In this document: piece after piece, positions 1-10,328 of the stretch
How the letters are laid out: every line of letters starts with the position of its first letter
How positions within the stretch are numbered: the stretch's first letter is position 1
Assembly: GCA_963739645.1 (NCBI GenBank)
Contig: CAVUBM010000088.1
Span: 74,520 to 138,519 of the forward strand
Direction: 5' to 3'
Length of the DNA stretch: 64,000 nt
From: JASHPR01 sp963739645
GTDB lineage: Bacteria > Actinomycetota > Actinomycetes > Streptosporangiales > Streptosporangiaceae
Made by a program: the position numbers and the translations under genes
Notes under the pieces: model-generated
The model's input: only the letters and a program-made list of their open reading frames with translations
What the model was told of the DNA's origin: nothing
The model's database searches: none

Positions 1-110
1 ATGCGAAAGGCGGACGCTCGCCATTGATGTGTACGGTACGCCACGATCTGGCGGCGCGGCGCTGACGGCCGGTGGCGGCTGGCCGTGGACATCTCCAACC
101 GGCAGCCCAG

Positions 111-1106
111 TTAGCTCTCCGGGTGCCTGAGCTGCACGGTGACCGTGCGGACCGCGGGCGCCAGCGTGACCGTGCCCGTGTTCTCGCTGACCGTCCCGGC
201 GCTGGTGCTGGCGATGTTGCCGACGAACGCGGGCAGCTGGAACAGGACCGGCCCGCCCGGGCGCTGGCCAGACAGAGTCAGCGTGACCGAGCTGCCGTTG
301 CCGCGGATGACCAGCCCGGCGTGCTCAGCGTTCAGGGTGGGGAGGTTGGCCAGGCTGATGACCTGGCCGGCGCGCATCCACGCGTCAGGAACACCCCGGC
401 CCACGATCAGGCTGCCGTCGGCACGCTGCGCGACCAGCGAGTCGAGCAGCACCAGGTTGGCGTTGGCCATGCCCCACTCGCCGTAGCCCGCGTTGTACGC
501 GGTGCTGTAGTACTGCGTCGGGTACCCGCCGAACGTGTCCGGCGGCAGCTTCCCGGCCAGGCGGCCGAAGCCGTAGTCGTAGGTGGCGTCGATCAGGCTG
601 CGCCCGGGCCCGCTGCGCGGCGCGCCGAACAGGTACCCGTCCCAGGCCCAGCGGCCGAACAGGAACGGCGCCGCCCAGTTAGCGTCCTCGGCGTTGGCAC
701 ACCGGTTGGATGTGTTGGGCTCAGTCATCGAACACGGCAGATAGTTGAGGTGGTTAGCCGCTATCGTCGCGTCCAATGTCTTGCTGGTCGCGTTCAGCAG
801 GCTGGCGTACTCGGCGCCGGCCCAGCTGGCCTGCCCCGCGTTGCCGACCTGCTGCGCCAGCCACCGGTACGCCGCCAGGCCCATCAGCGCCTCGTAATTG
901 TCGATGGTCCAGTAGCCGTTCGCGTCGATGTCGTTCGTCTTCTGCATGATCCCGCCCGGGCCGGTGCGGTCGGTGGCGATCAGGTGGGCGGTGTCGGAGA
1001 TGCTTGGCTCGCTCGCGCCGGCCGGGCCTTCGGCGCCGAAATTTGCCTTTACGAATTGCAGGTCGCCGGGGATCTTCGCCCGGTCGATCCAGAACTGGTA
1101 AGGCCG
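111..1106 (-). pseudogene. C-terminal remnant of a secreted glycosidase-like protein
   Basis: About 330 residues read well in one frame up to a TAA stop at 111. They contain alternating aromatic and glycine-rich stretches typical of alpha/alpha-barrel glycosidase-like proteins (TNDIDANGYWTIDNYEALMG, then EDANWAAPFLFGRWAWDGY), followed by a small beta-sandwich-like C-terminus rich in Val, Thr and Gly. Upstream of about 1106 the frame stays open but becomes antisense to the RidA and S53 genes and loses protein-like character. No start codon or signal peptide belongs to it; the first internal Met is near 947. I read it as a 5'-truncated gene, probably for an extracellular carbohydrate-active or cell-wall protein. 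The exact family is not certain. Confidence 0.6.
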
Positions 1107-1199
1107 CGGCCCGGCCCGCCCGGGCCGGCCCGGGCTGCGGGCGGGCGGGACAGCGGAAATGCCGTTGCCGGGCGCCGGGCCGGCTGGGAGCCTGAGCCG

Positions 1200-1598
1200 G
1201 TGACCGTACGCCTGATCCGTTCCGGCCGGCTCTACGCTGGCGTGCCCTATGCCTACGCCGCGGTCGGGAGCCCGGCCGCCCTCATCTTCACCGCGGGCGC
1301 GTGCCCGCTCGGTCCCGATGGCGAAGTCGTGGCCCCGGGTGATGTCCCGGCTCAGGCCGAGCAGGCGGTGTCGAATCTGGCCGAGGCTCTCGCGGCCGCG
1401 GAGTCCAGCCTCAGTCAGGTCCTGAAGACGACCATCTACGTGGCGTCCAGCGAGCGGGCCGACCTGGTCGCGGCGTGGGACGTGATCAGGTCCGCCTTCG
1501 GCGACCACGACGCCCCCAGCACCCTGCTCGGCGTGGCCGTCCTCGGGTACCCGGGCCAGCTCGTGGAGATCGACGCCGTGGCTGAGGCCAGACCCTGA
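1200..1598 (+). CDS. RidA/YjgF-family protein
   Basis: A 132-residue protein starting at GTG 1200. The frame is open further upstream but only becomes protein-like here. It shows the RidA fold pattern: LIFTAGACPLGPDGEVV near residues 25-45, QAEQAVSNLAEALAAAESSL around 55-75, KTTIYVAS, and VEIDAVAEA at the C-terminus. Family members hydrolyse reactive 2-aminoacrylate or related imines in the cytosol, but many paralogues act on other substrates. The gene lies head-to-head with the glycosidase remnant, and its 5' end sits where that remnant loses similarity, so a rearrangement boundary probably lies at about 1100-1200. No strong ribosome-binding site is visible. Confidence 0.75.
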   Translation: MTVRLIRSGRLYAGVPYAYAAVGSPAALIFTAGACPLGPDGEVVAPGDVPAQAEQAVSNLAEALAAAESSLSQVLKTTIYVASSERADLVAAWDVIRSAFGDHDAPSTLLGVAVLGYPGQLVEIDAVAEARP

Positions 1599-1698
1599 CG
1601 GCGGCGCGATACGGCAGCGCGGCGACCGGTGAAAGCCGGACCGGCGGCACGGGCCTGAAGTAGAGTTCTCGCAGGTCACCGGTCCAGGGGGAGCCGCC

Positions 1699-3138
1699 AT
1701 GCGATACCGCGCCCGATTGTTATCCGCCGCAGGAACACTCGCGCTGAGCAGCTGGGCGTGCTTAGCGGGCGCGGCGGTCCTTCCCGCGGCCGGCCACCTC
1801 GCTGCCACCACGGCGGCCAGCACCGGCCCGGCCGGGCTCGTCCTCAGGCCCATCGTGACCGGCCGGGCCTCGGCCACCCGCCCGCCGACCCAGGCTCAGT
1901 GCGTCCGGGCGTACGCCGCTCCGTGCTACCGGCCGGCCCAGCTCCAGACGGCCTACCACGAGCGCCCGCTGTTCGCCCGCGGGATCACCGGCCGGGGCCA
2001 GACGATCGCGATCGTCGACTCCTTCGGCTCGCCCACGATCCGTGCCGACCTGAAGACGTTCGACCGGCGGTTCCGCCTGCCTGCCCCGCCCTCGTTCCGG
2101 ATCATCCGGCCCGCGGGGGCTGTGCCCCCCTTCGACCCCGGCGACAGCGACATGCTCGGCTGGGCCAGCGAGACCACGCTCGACGTCCAGTGGGCGCACA
2201 GCATCGCCCCGGGCGCCAGCATCCTCCTGGTCGAGACCCCGGTCTCGGAGACCGTGGGCACGGCCGGCTTCCCGGAGATCGTCCGCGCCGAGAACTACGT
2301 CATCGACCATCATCTCGGCGGCGTGATCAGCCAGAGCTTCGGCACCGCGGAGCTGACGTTCCCGAGCGCGCGGTCCCTGCGCCGCTTGCGCAGCGCCTAC
2401 GTGAACGCGTTCCGGCACGGCGTGACGGTCCTGGCCGGATCGGGTGACGCCGGGTCGACCGGCTACAAGAACGCCGCCGAGACGCGCCTGTTCACCAAGC
2501 GCACGGTGGCCTGGCCTGCCAGCGACCCGCTGGTCACCGCGGTGGGCGGCACCCGGTTGCAGCTGACCGCCGCCGGCCGCAGGACCGCGCAGGACCGGGT
2601 GTGGAACGACACTTACAACAAGGCCCTGAACCAGGTCTTCTTCGGCAACCAGGGCCCCAACGCCCTGGCCACGGGCGGCGGCCGGTCGCAGGTCTTCGCC
2701 CGGCCGTGGTACCAGGCCGGCGTGACCGGTATCGTCCACTCCCGGCGCAGGATGCCCGACATCGCCATGAGCGGCGCCTGCAGCGGGACGGTGCTCATCT
2801 ACACCAGCTTCGCTGGCGAGCCGGCGGGCTGGCAGCCTACCTGCGGCACCAGCGAGGCGACCCCGCTGTTCGCCGGGATCGTGGCCCTGGCCGAGCAGGT
2901 GGCGCACCATTCCCTCGGCCTCATCAACCCGGCGCTGTACGCCCTCGCGGCCGCGCACGCGCCGGGGCTGGTCGACATCACCCGAGGCGGCAACACGGTC
3001 TCGTTCACCCAGCACCACCGGTTCGTCACCGTGCACGGCTTCCGGGCCCGCCCGGGTTACGACCTGGCGTCGGGGGCGGGCACCATCAACGCCGACTGGT
3101 TCGTGCCGGAACTGGCCCGGGCCGCGGGCGGGAACTAG
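1699..3138 (+). CDS. Secreted S53-family (sedolisin) serine-carboxyl peptidase
   Basis: 479 residues with a GGGGGAG ribosome-binding site just upstream. An N-terminal signal peptide (basic MRYRAR, then a hydrophobic Ala/Leu stretch to about residue 36) predicts export. The catalytic signature of sedolisins is present: Glu158 and Asp162 in GWASETTLDVQWAH, and Ser385 in CGTSEATPLFAG (the GTSxATP box). SQSFG around residue 215 supplies the oxyanion-hole region. The protein is short for a precursor with a full prodomain; only about 90 residues precede the catalytic core, so the propeptide is reduced. The likely role is acidic extracellular proteolysis. The C-terminal metal-site region (YDLASGAGTINAD) is intact. 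Confidence 0.9.
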   Translation: MRYRARLLSAAGTLALSSWACLAGAAVLPAAGHLAATTAASTGPAGLVLRPIVTGRASATRPPTQAQCVRAYAAPCYRPAQLQTAYHERPLFARGITGRGQTIAIVDSFGSPTIRADLKTFDRRFRLPAPPSFRIIRPAGAVPPFDPGDSDMLGWASETTLDVQWAHSIAPGASILLVETPVSETVGTAGFPEIVRAENYVIDHHLGGVISQSFGTAELTFPSARSLRRLRSAYVNAFRHGVTVLAGSGDAGSTGYKNAAETRLFTKRTVAWPASDPLVTAVGGTRLQLTAAGRRTAQDRVWNDTYNKALNQVFFGNQGPNALATGGGRSQVFARPWYQAGVTGIVHSRRRMPDIAMSGACSGTVLIYTSFAGEPAGWQPTCGTSEATPLFAGIVALAEQVAHHSLGLINPALYALAAAHAPGLVDITRGGNTVSFTQHHRFVTVHGFRARPGYDLASGAGTINADWFVPELARAAGGN

Positions 3139-3345
3139 CCACCGCTTGCTCGGGGTTATCATCGGCCGGTGCTGAGTCCTGAGCATCCCATCGAGACGGC
3201 ACGAATGGGCATCCCGGCGGTCCGGCACCTAGATCATGGGCTGACCGGGCCGGCGGTTACCTCCGCGGAAGCAGACGGGGCGGAAAAGCGTTAGCCACCG
3301 GGGGAGTCCGTGGCCATCCTGGGTGCGTGTTCCCCGTGTGCCGCT

Positions 3346-6300
3346 ATGGAGACTTCCCTCTTGACCCCCTCGCTCGCTGAACTGCGATCACGCCTGCCCG
3401 GGCTGATGCCGCGCGACCGGCAGCGGCTCGGCCGCCGGGCCGACGGCGCCGCCGCGCTGCGCGACGCGAAGCCGCGCGAGCAGGCACTCGCCCGCCTCAA
3501 CGCCGAGATTGAGACCGCCGCCGCGCGAGTCGAGGAGCGCAGGGGAGCGGTACCGGATATTGCGTACCCGCCAGAACTTCCCGTCAGCCAGCGGAAAGCC
3601 GAGATCGCCGCGGCCATCCGTGACCACCAGGTGGTGATCGTCGCGGGCGAGACCGGCTCCGGCAAGACCACGCAGCTGCCGAAGATCTGCCTCGAGCTGG
3701 GCCGCGGCGTCACCGGCCAGATCGGCCACACCCAGCCCCGGCGGATCGCGGCCCGCACCGTCGCCGAGCGGATCGCCGAGGAGCTCGGCACCGAGGTCGG
3801 CACGGCCGTGGGCTTCAAGGTGCGGTTCACCGACAAGTCCAGCGACGGCACGTTCATCAAGGTCATGACCGACGGCATCCTGCTGACCGAGATGCAGCGG
3901 CGACCGGCAGCTGCTGCGCTACGACACGCTGATCATCGACGAGGCGCACGAGCGCAGCCTGAACATCGACTTCCTCCTCGGCTACCTCAAGCAGCTGCTG
4001 CCCGCCCGGCCGGATCTCAAGGTCATCATCACCTCGGCCACGATCGACCCGGAGCGGTTCGCAAGCACTTCGGCGACGCGCCGGTGATCGAGGTCTCGGG
4101 CCGCACGTACCCGGTCGAGGTGCGGTACCGGCCGCTGGCCGACCCCGACCGGCCACGGCGACGAGCCGAAGGACCAGGCCCAGGGCATCTGCGACGCGAT
4201 CGCCGAGCTGCGCCGCGAAGGCCCCGGCGACGTGCTGGTCTTCCTCAGCGGCGAGCGAGAGATCAGGGACACCGCCGACGCCCTGGCCGACCAGGCGGGC
4301 CAGACCGACCTGGAGGTGCTGCCGCTCTTCGCCCGGCTGTCCGCGGCCGAGCAGCACCGCGTGTTCCAGCCGCACCAGCGGCGGCGCGTGGTGCTGGCCA
4401 CCAACGTCGCGGAGACGTCGCTGACCGTGCCGGGCATCCGGTACGTGGTCGACCCCGGCACCGCGCGGATCTCCCGCTACAGCCAGCGCACCAAGGTGCA
4501 GCGGCTGCCGATCGAGCGCGATCTCGCGGGCGTCGGCGGACCAGCGCAAGGGCCGGTGCGGCCGGACCTCCGACGGCATCTGCATCCGGCTGTACAGCGA
4601 GGAGGACTTCGCGTCGCGGCCGGAGTTCACCGACCCGGAGATCCTGCGCACCAACCTGGCCGCGGTCATCCTGCAGGCGGCCGCGCTCGACCTCGGTGAG
4701 GTCGCGGACTTCCCGTTCATGGACCCGCCCGACTCCCGCAACATCGCCGACGGCGTCCGGCTGCTGGAGGAGCTGGGCGCGGTCTCCCCCGGACGGGGCG
4801 CGACGCGGCTGACCGGCGTGGGCCGGAAGCTGGCCCGGCTGCCGACCGACCCGCGCCTGGGCCGGATGATCCTGGAGGCCGGGCGCAACGGGTGCCTGCC
4901 CGAGGTGCTGATCATCACGGCCGCGCTGTCCATCCAGGACCCGCGGGAACGGCCCGCGGACGCGCGCGAGGCCGCGGACGCCATGCACCGGCGCTTCGCC
5001 GAGCCGGGATCTGACTTCCTCACCCTCCTCACCCTGTGGCGGTACGTGCACGACCAGCAGCGCGAGCTGTCGGGGTCGGCGTTCCGCCGCCTGTGCCGCC
5101 GCGAGTACCTGCACTACCTGCGGGTGCGGGAGTGGCAGGACGTGCACGGCCAGCTGCGGCAGGCGGCCAGGGAGGTGGTGCCGGCGCCGGCGGCGATGCC
5201 CCGGAGCCGGCCCGCAAGCCCCGGCGCAGTGGAGGGGGCGTGGAGAGGGACGGGGAGGTGGGCGGGGGGTGGAGGAAGGCGGAGCCGGGCGCGCGCTTCC
5301 CTGCGGATGTCGCGGACCGGGTGCACATGTCGCTGCTGGCCGGCCTGCTGTCCCATATCGGAATGCGGGACTCCGATCAGAAGCCGGAACGGAATAGGCG
5401 CGGGCCGGTCGAGTTCGCCGGGGCGCGCGGGGCCCGGTTTGCGGTGTTCCCCGATTCCGTGCTGGCCCGGAAGCCGCCGTCGTGGGTGGTGGCGGCCGAG
5501 CTGGTGGAGACGTCCCGGCTGTGGGCCAGGGTCACCGCCCGCATCGAGCCCGAGTGGGCCGAACCGCTGGCCGCGCACCTGGTCAAGCGCACCTACAGCG
5601 AGCCGCACTGGGACGCAGGGCGGGGCGCGGCGATGGCGCTGGAGAAGGTCACCCTGTACGGGCTGCCGATCGTGACCGCGCGGCCGGTCAACTACGCGCG
5701 CGTCGACCCGGCGGCGGCCCGCGACCTGTTCATCACCGGCGCCCTGGTCGAGGGGGACTGGCCGACCCGGCATGAGTTCTTCCACCGCAACCAGCGGCTG
5801 CTCGACGAGGCCGCCGATCTGGAGGACCGGGCCAGGCGGCGCGGCATCGTGGCCGACGACACGGCCCGGTTCGACTTCTTCGACCGGCGGATACCCAAGG
5901 ACGTGACGTCCGCCCGGCACTTCGACACCTGGTGGAAGAAAGCCCGCGCCCAGGATCCCGGCCTGCTGACGTTCACGCTGGCCGACCTGGTCGACCCGGC
6001 CGCGGATGAGGTCAGTCCCGGCGACTACCCCGGCACCTGGGGCGAGCTGCCGCTGTCGTACGAGTTCGCGCCCGGCGAGCCGGACGACGGGGTGACCGTG
6101 GACGTGCCGCTGGCCGCGCTCGGCCGGGTGAACGCCGAGGAGCTCGGCTGGCAGGTGCCGGGCCGGCGCGAGGAGCTGGTGACCGAGCTCATCCGCTCAC
6201 TGCCCAAGGACCTGCGGCGGCTGTTCGTGCCCGCCCCCGACACCGCGCGGGCCGTAACCGCCCGGCTGGGCGAGCCGCACGGCAGCCTGCTGGACGCGCT

Positions 6301-7414
6301 GAGCCGGGAACTCGGCCGCCTCGCCGGGGTGCCGGTGCCGCGGGACGCGTTCGATCAGTCCCGGCTGCCCGCCCACCTGAGGATCACCTACCGGGTGACG
6401 GAAGGGAACCGGGAGCTGGCGACCGGGAAGGACCTCGGCGAGCTGCGTGAGCGGCTGCGGCCCCGGCTGCAGAAGATGCTCACCGGCGCGGCCGGCGACA
6501 TCCTCCGCACCGGGCTCCGGAGCTGGGATATCGGCACGCTGCCCCGCGTCTTCACCCACGACAGGGACAGTGCTGGCCCGGGGGGACGACCCCCCCATGC
6601 CCCCCCGCTAATGGCCTACCCGGCGCTGGCCGACACCGGGGACGCGGTGGACGTGCGGCTGTTCGACACCGAGGCCGAGGCCACAGCGGCCATGATCCAG
6701 GGCAACCGCCGGCTGCTCCTGCTGCAGGTGCCGACCGGTATCCGGTCCATCGCCGACCGGCTGCCGACGCAGCGGAAGCTGGCCATGAGCCGCAACCCGT
6801 ACCCCAGTATCGGCGCCCTGCTCGACGACTGCCTGGCGGCCGCGGCCGACCAGGTGATCGCCGACGCGGGCGGGCCGGCCTGGGACGCGGACGGCTTTGC
6901 CCGCCTGGTGACGCGGGCCCGGTCGGACCTGCCGCTGGCGACCTCGCGGGTCGTGGACGTGGTCGCGCAGGTCCTCGAGGCCGCGCACGAGGCCGAGATC
7001 AGGCTGCAGGCCACCGCCAGCCCCGTGCTCGCCGCGGCGTTCGCGGACGCGAGGACCCAGTTCGGCGGGCTGATCCACTCCGGGTTCGTCAGCGAGACCG
7101 GTCTGCGGCGGCTGCCCGACCTGGTGCGGTACCTGCGGGGGATCAGCCGGAGGCTGGACACGGTGGCGGAGGATCCCCGCCGCGACGCCGACCGGATGGC
7201 GGCCGTGCACCGGGTGACCGACGCCTGCGACCAGGCCGTCGGGAGGCTCCCGGCGGGCCGGCGTTCTGGCCCGGACGTCCAGGCCGTGCGCTGGATGATC
7301 GAGGAACTGCGGGTCAGCCTGTTCGCCCAGGTGCTGGGCACGTCCGGCCCGGTGTCGGAGAAGCGGATCCTGACCGCCCTGGACCGGCTGGCCGACGCCG
7401 GGCGAGGCAGCCGG
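3346..7414 (+). pseudogene. hrpA: HrpA-type ATP-dependent DEAH RNA helicase, frameshifted
   Basis: A full-length HrpA (family about 1,300 residues) is recognisable but spread over several frames. The N-terminus (SLAELRSRLPGLMPRD) and Walker A GETGSGKTT (about 3650) are in frame 1. IIDEAHERSL and the SATID motif (3930-4050) are in a second frame, and VFLSGEREIRDTADAL plus NVAETSLTVPGI (4240-4440) in a third. The helicase-associated regions and the long HrpA C-terminal domain run from 4560 to about 7410. Shifts fall near 3898, 4062, 4152, 4530 and 5190. Start 3346 (ATG) is chosen; GTG 3310 and TTG 3361 are alternatives. The natural stop seems lost, since the last frame continues antisense into the iclR gene. 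It is a pseudogene or indel-damaged sequence of an otherwise conserved gene. Confidence 0.85.
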
Positions 7415-7464
7415 CTGGCCAGCCAGCGCCGGGCGCCTGCACTCCTGTCCGGGCGCGGCAGCCG

Positions 7465-8274
7465 TTACCCTGGGCGCGCGCCGCGGGCCGCCGCGACCGC
7501 CCGGCCCTGGTGCGCCGGCGGGTCCTGCCCCCGGCCTGGGACCAGGGCCTGGAGCCGGTGCGCGTGCCGGCGCAGCCCCTCGATGGCCGCGTCCTCGTCG
7601 AGGTCACCCGCGATGAAGACCAGCGCCAGGCTGGCGACGGAGCTGTCGACGAACCGCAGCGGCGCCGCGAGCGCGGAGAAGCCGGGGACGACCTCTGACG
7701 TTGATTTCGCGTAGCCGTGCTCCCGGGCGAACTCGACCTCAAGCCGCTCGCCGGGGCGCGGCGGCAGCGCAGCCAGGATGGCCAGCCCGGGAGCGCCGCG
7801 GTCGAGCGGGTGCCGCTGGCCGGGCCGCCGGGACACGTGCGCATCAGACTGCCGCGGCTCCATGGCGACGAGCGTCACGGCGTCCTCGCCACTGGGCACG
7901 GTGACGAACGCGGTCGTACCGGTGGCCTCGGCCAGCGCCGCGAGCTCGGGCAGCGCGGCGTTGGTCAGGTCGCTGCGGACGGTCCGGGCCAGGCTGGCCA
8001 CGGCGAGCCCGAGCCGGTAGCGCCCGTCTGGCTGCCGTTCCAGGAAGTCGCGGTCATCCAGGGTGCGGACGATGCGGTAGGTCACCGAGCGGTGCAGCCC
8101 GACCGCGCGCGCGATCTGGGCCACGCTGAGCGCGCGGCCGTCAGCCAGCAGCTCCATCACGGCCAGGCCGCGGATGAGGGTCTGCAGCCGCAATCCCGCC
8201 GTGGTCTGAGCCCGGGGTGCCGCCGGGCCCGGGTCAGCCAGCGTGCCGGATTGCGTCACGGTTCCATCCTCCAT
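7465..8274 (-). CDS. IclR-family transcriptional regulator
   Basis: 269 residues. The winged-helix N-terminal domain (SVAQIARAVGLHRSVTYRIV, about residues 50-70) is followed by the effector-binding domain with RLGLAVASLAR and a C-terminal region ending in EGLRRHAHRLQAL. The last 30 residues are Pro/Arg-rich, unlike the family, so the authentic stop may have been lost at the overlap with the 3' end of hrpA. The gene faces the MetE/UROD-like gene across a 220-bp spacer, where TTATCGG (8287) and CCGATAA (8340) form an inverted pair, a possible operator. IclR proteins usually control adjacent small-molecule catabolism; the ligand cannot be inferred. Confidence 0.82.
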   Translation of the reverse strand: MEDGTVTQSGTLADPGPAAPRAQTTAGLRLQTLIRGLAVMELLADGRALSVAQIARAVGLHRSVTYRIVRTLDDRDFLERQPDGRYRLGLAVASLARTVRSDLTNAALPELAALAEATGTTAFVTVPSGEDAVTLVAMEPRQSDAHVSRRPGQRHPLDRGAPGLAILAALPPRPGERLEVEFAREHGYAKSTSEVVPGFSALAAPLRFVDSSVASLALVFIAGDLDEDAAIEGLRRHAHRLQALVPGRGQDPPAHQGRAVAAARGARPG

Positions 8275-8497
8275 CTGGGGGCCGACTTATCGGATCCGGA
8301 CATTTACCCGCATTATGACGACGCTGACCTGCGTTAGTCCCGATAACTGAGCACATTGCTCGGATAGAGAACGCCAATCGCCGCGCCACCTGGCCGGGTG
8401 CCCTCGTGCCTGCGCCCGGCCCGGCGCCACGGCCGGACGCCGCCGCCGCCGTCTGCTGGGATGGTGGCTGACAACGGCCGTGAGGAAGGAGGCGGCG

Positions 8498-9565
8498 ATG
8501 GCGCCGCGAGTGAACAGTGACCTGCTGCTGGTCGGGAGCCTGCCGGCGGATTCCGCCGATTCGGCGCTGCGTGCTGCCGCCGGGTTCTTCGGTGACCTGG
8601 TGTTCGCGCTGCCGGACGGCGAGACCGGCCCCCGGGCCGGGTGGGTCAGCTACGAGCGGGAGCGGCTCGTCCGGCCGAACCCGGGCGTTGCCGTCCTGCA
8701 GGAGACGCAGTCGCCGACCGGGCTGCCGCGGCATGCGTATGAGACCCCGGTGTTCGGCATCCGGCCCGGTGTCACCGAACTGCACTGGGACTCCTGGCCG
8801 CGCATTGATGACGCGATCGCCGGCTACCAGGTGTTCTGCGCGCTGCGCGAGGAAGGGGTGATCCCCGCGCAGCTCCGGTTCCAGGTCGGGCTCCCGTTCC
8901 CGGCCAGCGCGCTGAACGCGTTCAAGGCCGACTTCGCCGCCGACTACCCGGTCGCCGAACGGGCGTTTGAGGATCTCGTGGCCCGCGAACTGCAGCGGCT
9001 GACCGCGGCCATCGCGCCCGGGGACCTGGCCGTCCAGTGGGACCTGGCGTACGAGACGCAGGACCTGGAGGGTGTGCTCGCGTGGACGTCGGAAGGTGCG
9101 TGGGAGCGGTTCGCCGGGCCGGTCACCCGGCTGACGCGGCTGATCCCGGAGGAGGTCCTGGTCGGCTACCACCTGTGCTACGGGACGTTCCCTGAATGGC
9201 CGATGTACGAGGCGCGCGACATGGCGCTGCTGGTGCGGATGGCGAACTTCGCGGTCGCGAACTCGGGACGCACCGTGGACTGGCTGCACCTGGCCGGCCC
9301 CCGGTACCTGCGCAGCGAGGACCGCAGCTTCTTCCGCCCGCTGGTTGACCTGGAACCCGGCGACGCCCGCGTGTTCCTGGGCATCGTGCTGCCGATCGAC
9401 GGGGAGGCGGGCCTGCGGCGCAGGCACGCCACGGCATCGCGCTACATCACCGACTTCGGCGTGGCGATGTACTGCGGGTTCGGCCGCCAGCCGGGTGCGG
9501 ACGGCACCGAGACCATGCGAGAGCACGCGCGCGTGGCCCGCGCCGTCCGGGGCGCGGAACGCTGA
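8498..9565 (+). CDS. UROD/MetE-like barrel protein of unknown function
   Basis: 355 residues from ATG 8498, chosen over GTG 8480 because AAGGAGG lies 6-12 nt upstream. The sequence resembles the uroporphyrinogen decarboxylase/cobalamin-independent methionine synthase superfamily: an N-terminal LLLVGSLPADS strand, a central LAVQWDLAYET strand, and late FGVAMYCGFGR strand-loop elements typical of the TIM-barrel back end. The Cys/His zinc site of MetE is not obvious apart from YHLCYG around residue 225, so methyl transfer cannot be claimed. It is divergent from iclR and could be that regulator's target. The enzyme's substrate is unknown. Confidence 0.65.
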   Translation: MAPRVNSDLLLVGSLPADSADSALRAAAGFFGDLVFALPDGETGPRAGWVSYERERLVRPNPGVAVLQETQSPTGLPRHAYETPVFGIRPGVTELHWDSWPRIDDAIAGYQVFCALREEGVIPAQLRFQVGLPFPASALNAFKADFAADYPVAERAFEDLVARELQRLTAAIAPGDLAVQWDLAYETQDLEGVLAWTSEGAWERFAGPVTRLTRLIPEEVLVGYHLCYGTFPEWPMYEARDMALLVRMANFAVANSGRTVDWLHLAGPRYLRSEDRSFFRPLVDLEPGDARVFLGIVLPIDGEAGLRRRHATASRYITDFGVAMYCGFGRQPGADGTETMREHARVARAVRGAER

Positions 9566-9647
9566 CGCCGGCCAGCGTGATGAGTTTCGCGGCGCTCGCC
9601 CGTCTATACGGCATCCCAGGCGGATGACCGGAACAGGAGAGGGCCCG

Positions 9648-10292
9648 ATGAGCAGACTGAGATATTCGGTGGCCATGTCGCTGGACGGCTTCGTGGCGGG
9701 CCCGGACCAGAGCCCGGAGAACCCGCTCGGCGTGGGTGGGGACCGGCTGCATGACTGGCTGCGCGAGCTCGCTGTCTGGCGCCAGGAGGCCGGCCTGGAC
9801 GGCGGTGTGGCCAACGCCAGCACGGCGGTAATCGAGCGCGGGGACGATAACGTCGGGGCCATCGTCATGGGCCGGAACATGTTCGGCGGCGGCCCCGGCC
9901 CGTGGGGCGAGAAGCCCTGGACGGGCTGGTGGGGTGACAATCCGCCGTTCCACCTGCCGGTCTTTGTGCTCACCCACCATCCACGCGAGCCGCTGGAGTG
10001 CGAGGGCGGCACGACGTTCACGTTCGTGCCGGACGGCATCGAGGCCGCGCTCAAGCTCGCGCGCGGTGCCGCAAACGGGATGGACGTCGCGGTATCCGGC
10101 GGCGCCAGCGTCGCCCGGCAGTACCTGGCCGCCGGGCTGCTGGACCAGATCACGGTTCATCTGGTCCCGGTGTGCCTGGGTGAGGGCATCCGCCTGTTCG
10201 GCGGTCCCGGGCTGTCGGCGCTCGCGATCAGCCAGGCCGCCGTGGTAGAAGCGCCTGGCGTCACCCACCTGACCTACGAGATTGCCCGGTAG
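9648..10292 (+). CDS. Dihydrofolate-reductase-family (RibD C-terminal-like) protein
   Basis: 214 residues from ATG 9648, with AGGAGAGGG upstream; the frame is open further 5' but not protein-like. The N-terminus RYSVAMSLDGFVAG is the typical RibD_C/DHFR-like opening. GAIVMGRNMFGGG and the late VSGGASVARQYLAAGLLDQI are the other family hallmarks for NADPH binding. Most actinobacterial homologues are orphan reductases without known substrate. It follows the MetE/UROD-like gene by 82 bp and may be co-transcribed. Confidence 0.82.
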   Translation: MSRLRYSVAMSLDGFVAGPDQSPENPLGVGGDRLHDWLRELAVWRQEAGLDGGVANASTAVIERGDDNVGAIVMGRNMFGGGPGPWGEKPWTGWWGDNPPFHLPVFVLTHHPREPLECEGGTTFTFVPDGIEAALKLARGAANGMDVAVSGGASVARQYLAAGLLDQITVHLVPVCLGEGIRLFGGPGLSALAISQAAVVEAPGVTHLTYEIAR

Positions 10293-10328
10293 CAGAGCGC
10301 GGGGGCAGGTACGCGGCGCCGTCGCTGG

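Noticed and set aside
1107..1877. Upstream half of the long minus-strand frame that contains the glycosidase remnant
   Set aside because: It is antisense to RidA and the S53 signal peptide and has no protein-like character; only the part below about 1106 is kept.
1762..3228. Long minus-strand open frame opposite the S53 peptidase gene
   Set aside because: Its translation is Gly/Arg-rich with no motif, while the plus strand has a full sedolisin with catalytic residues. It is an artefact of high GC.
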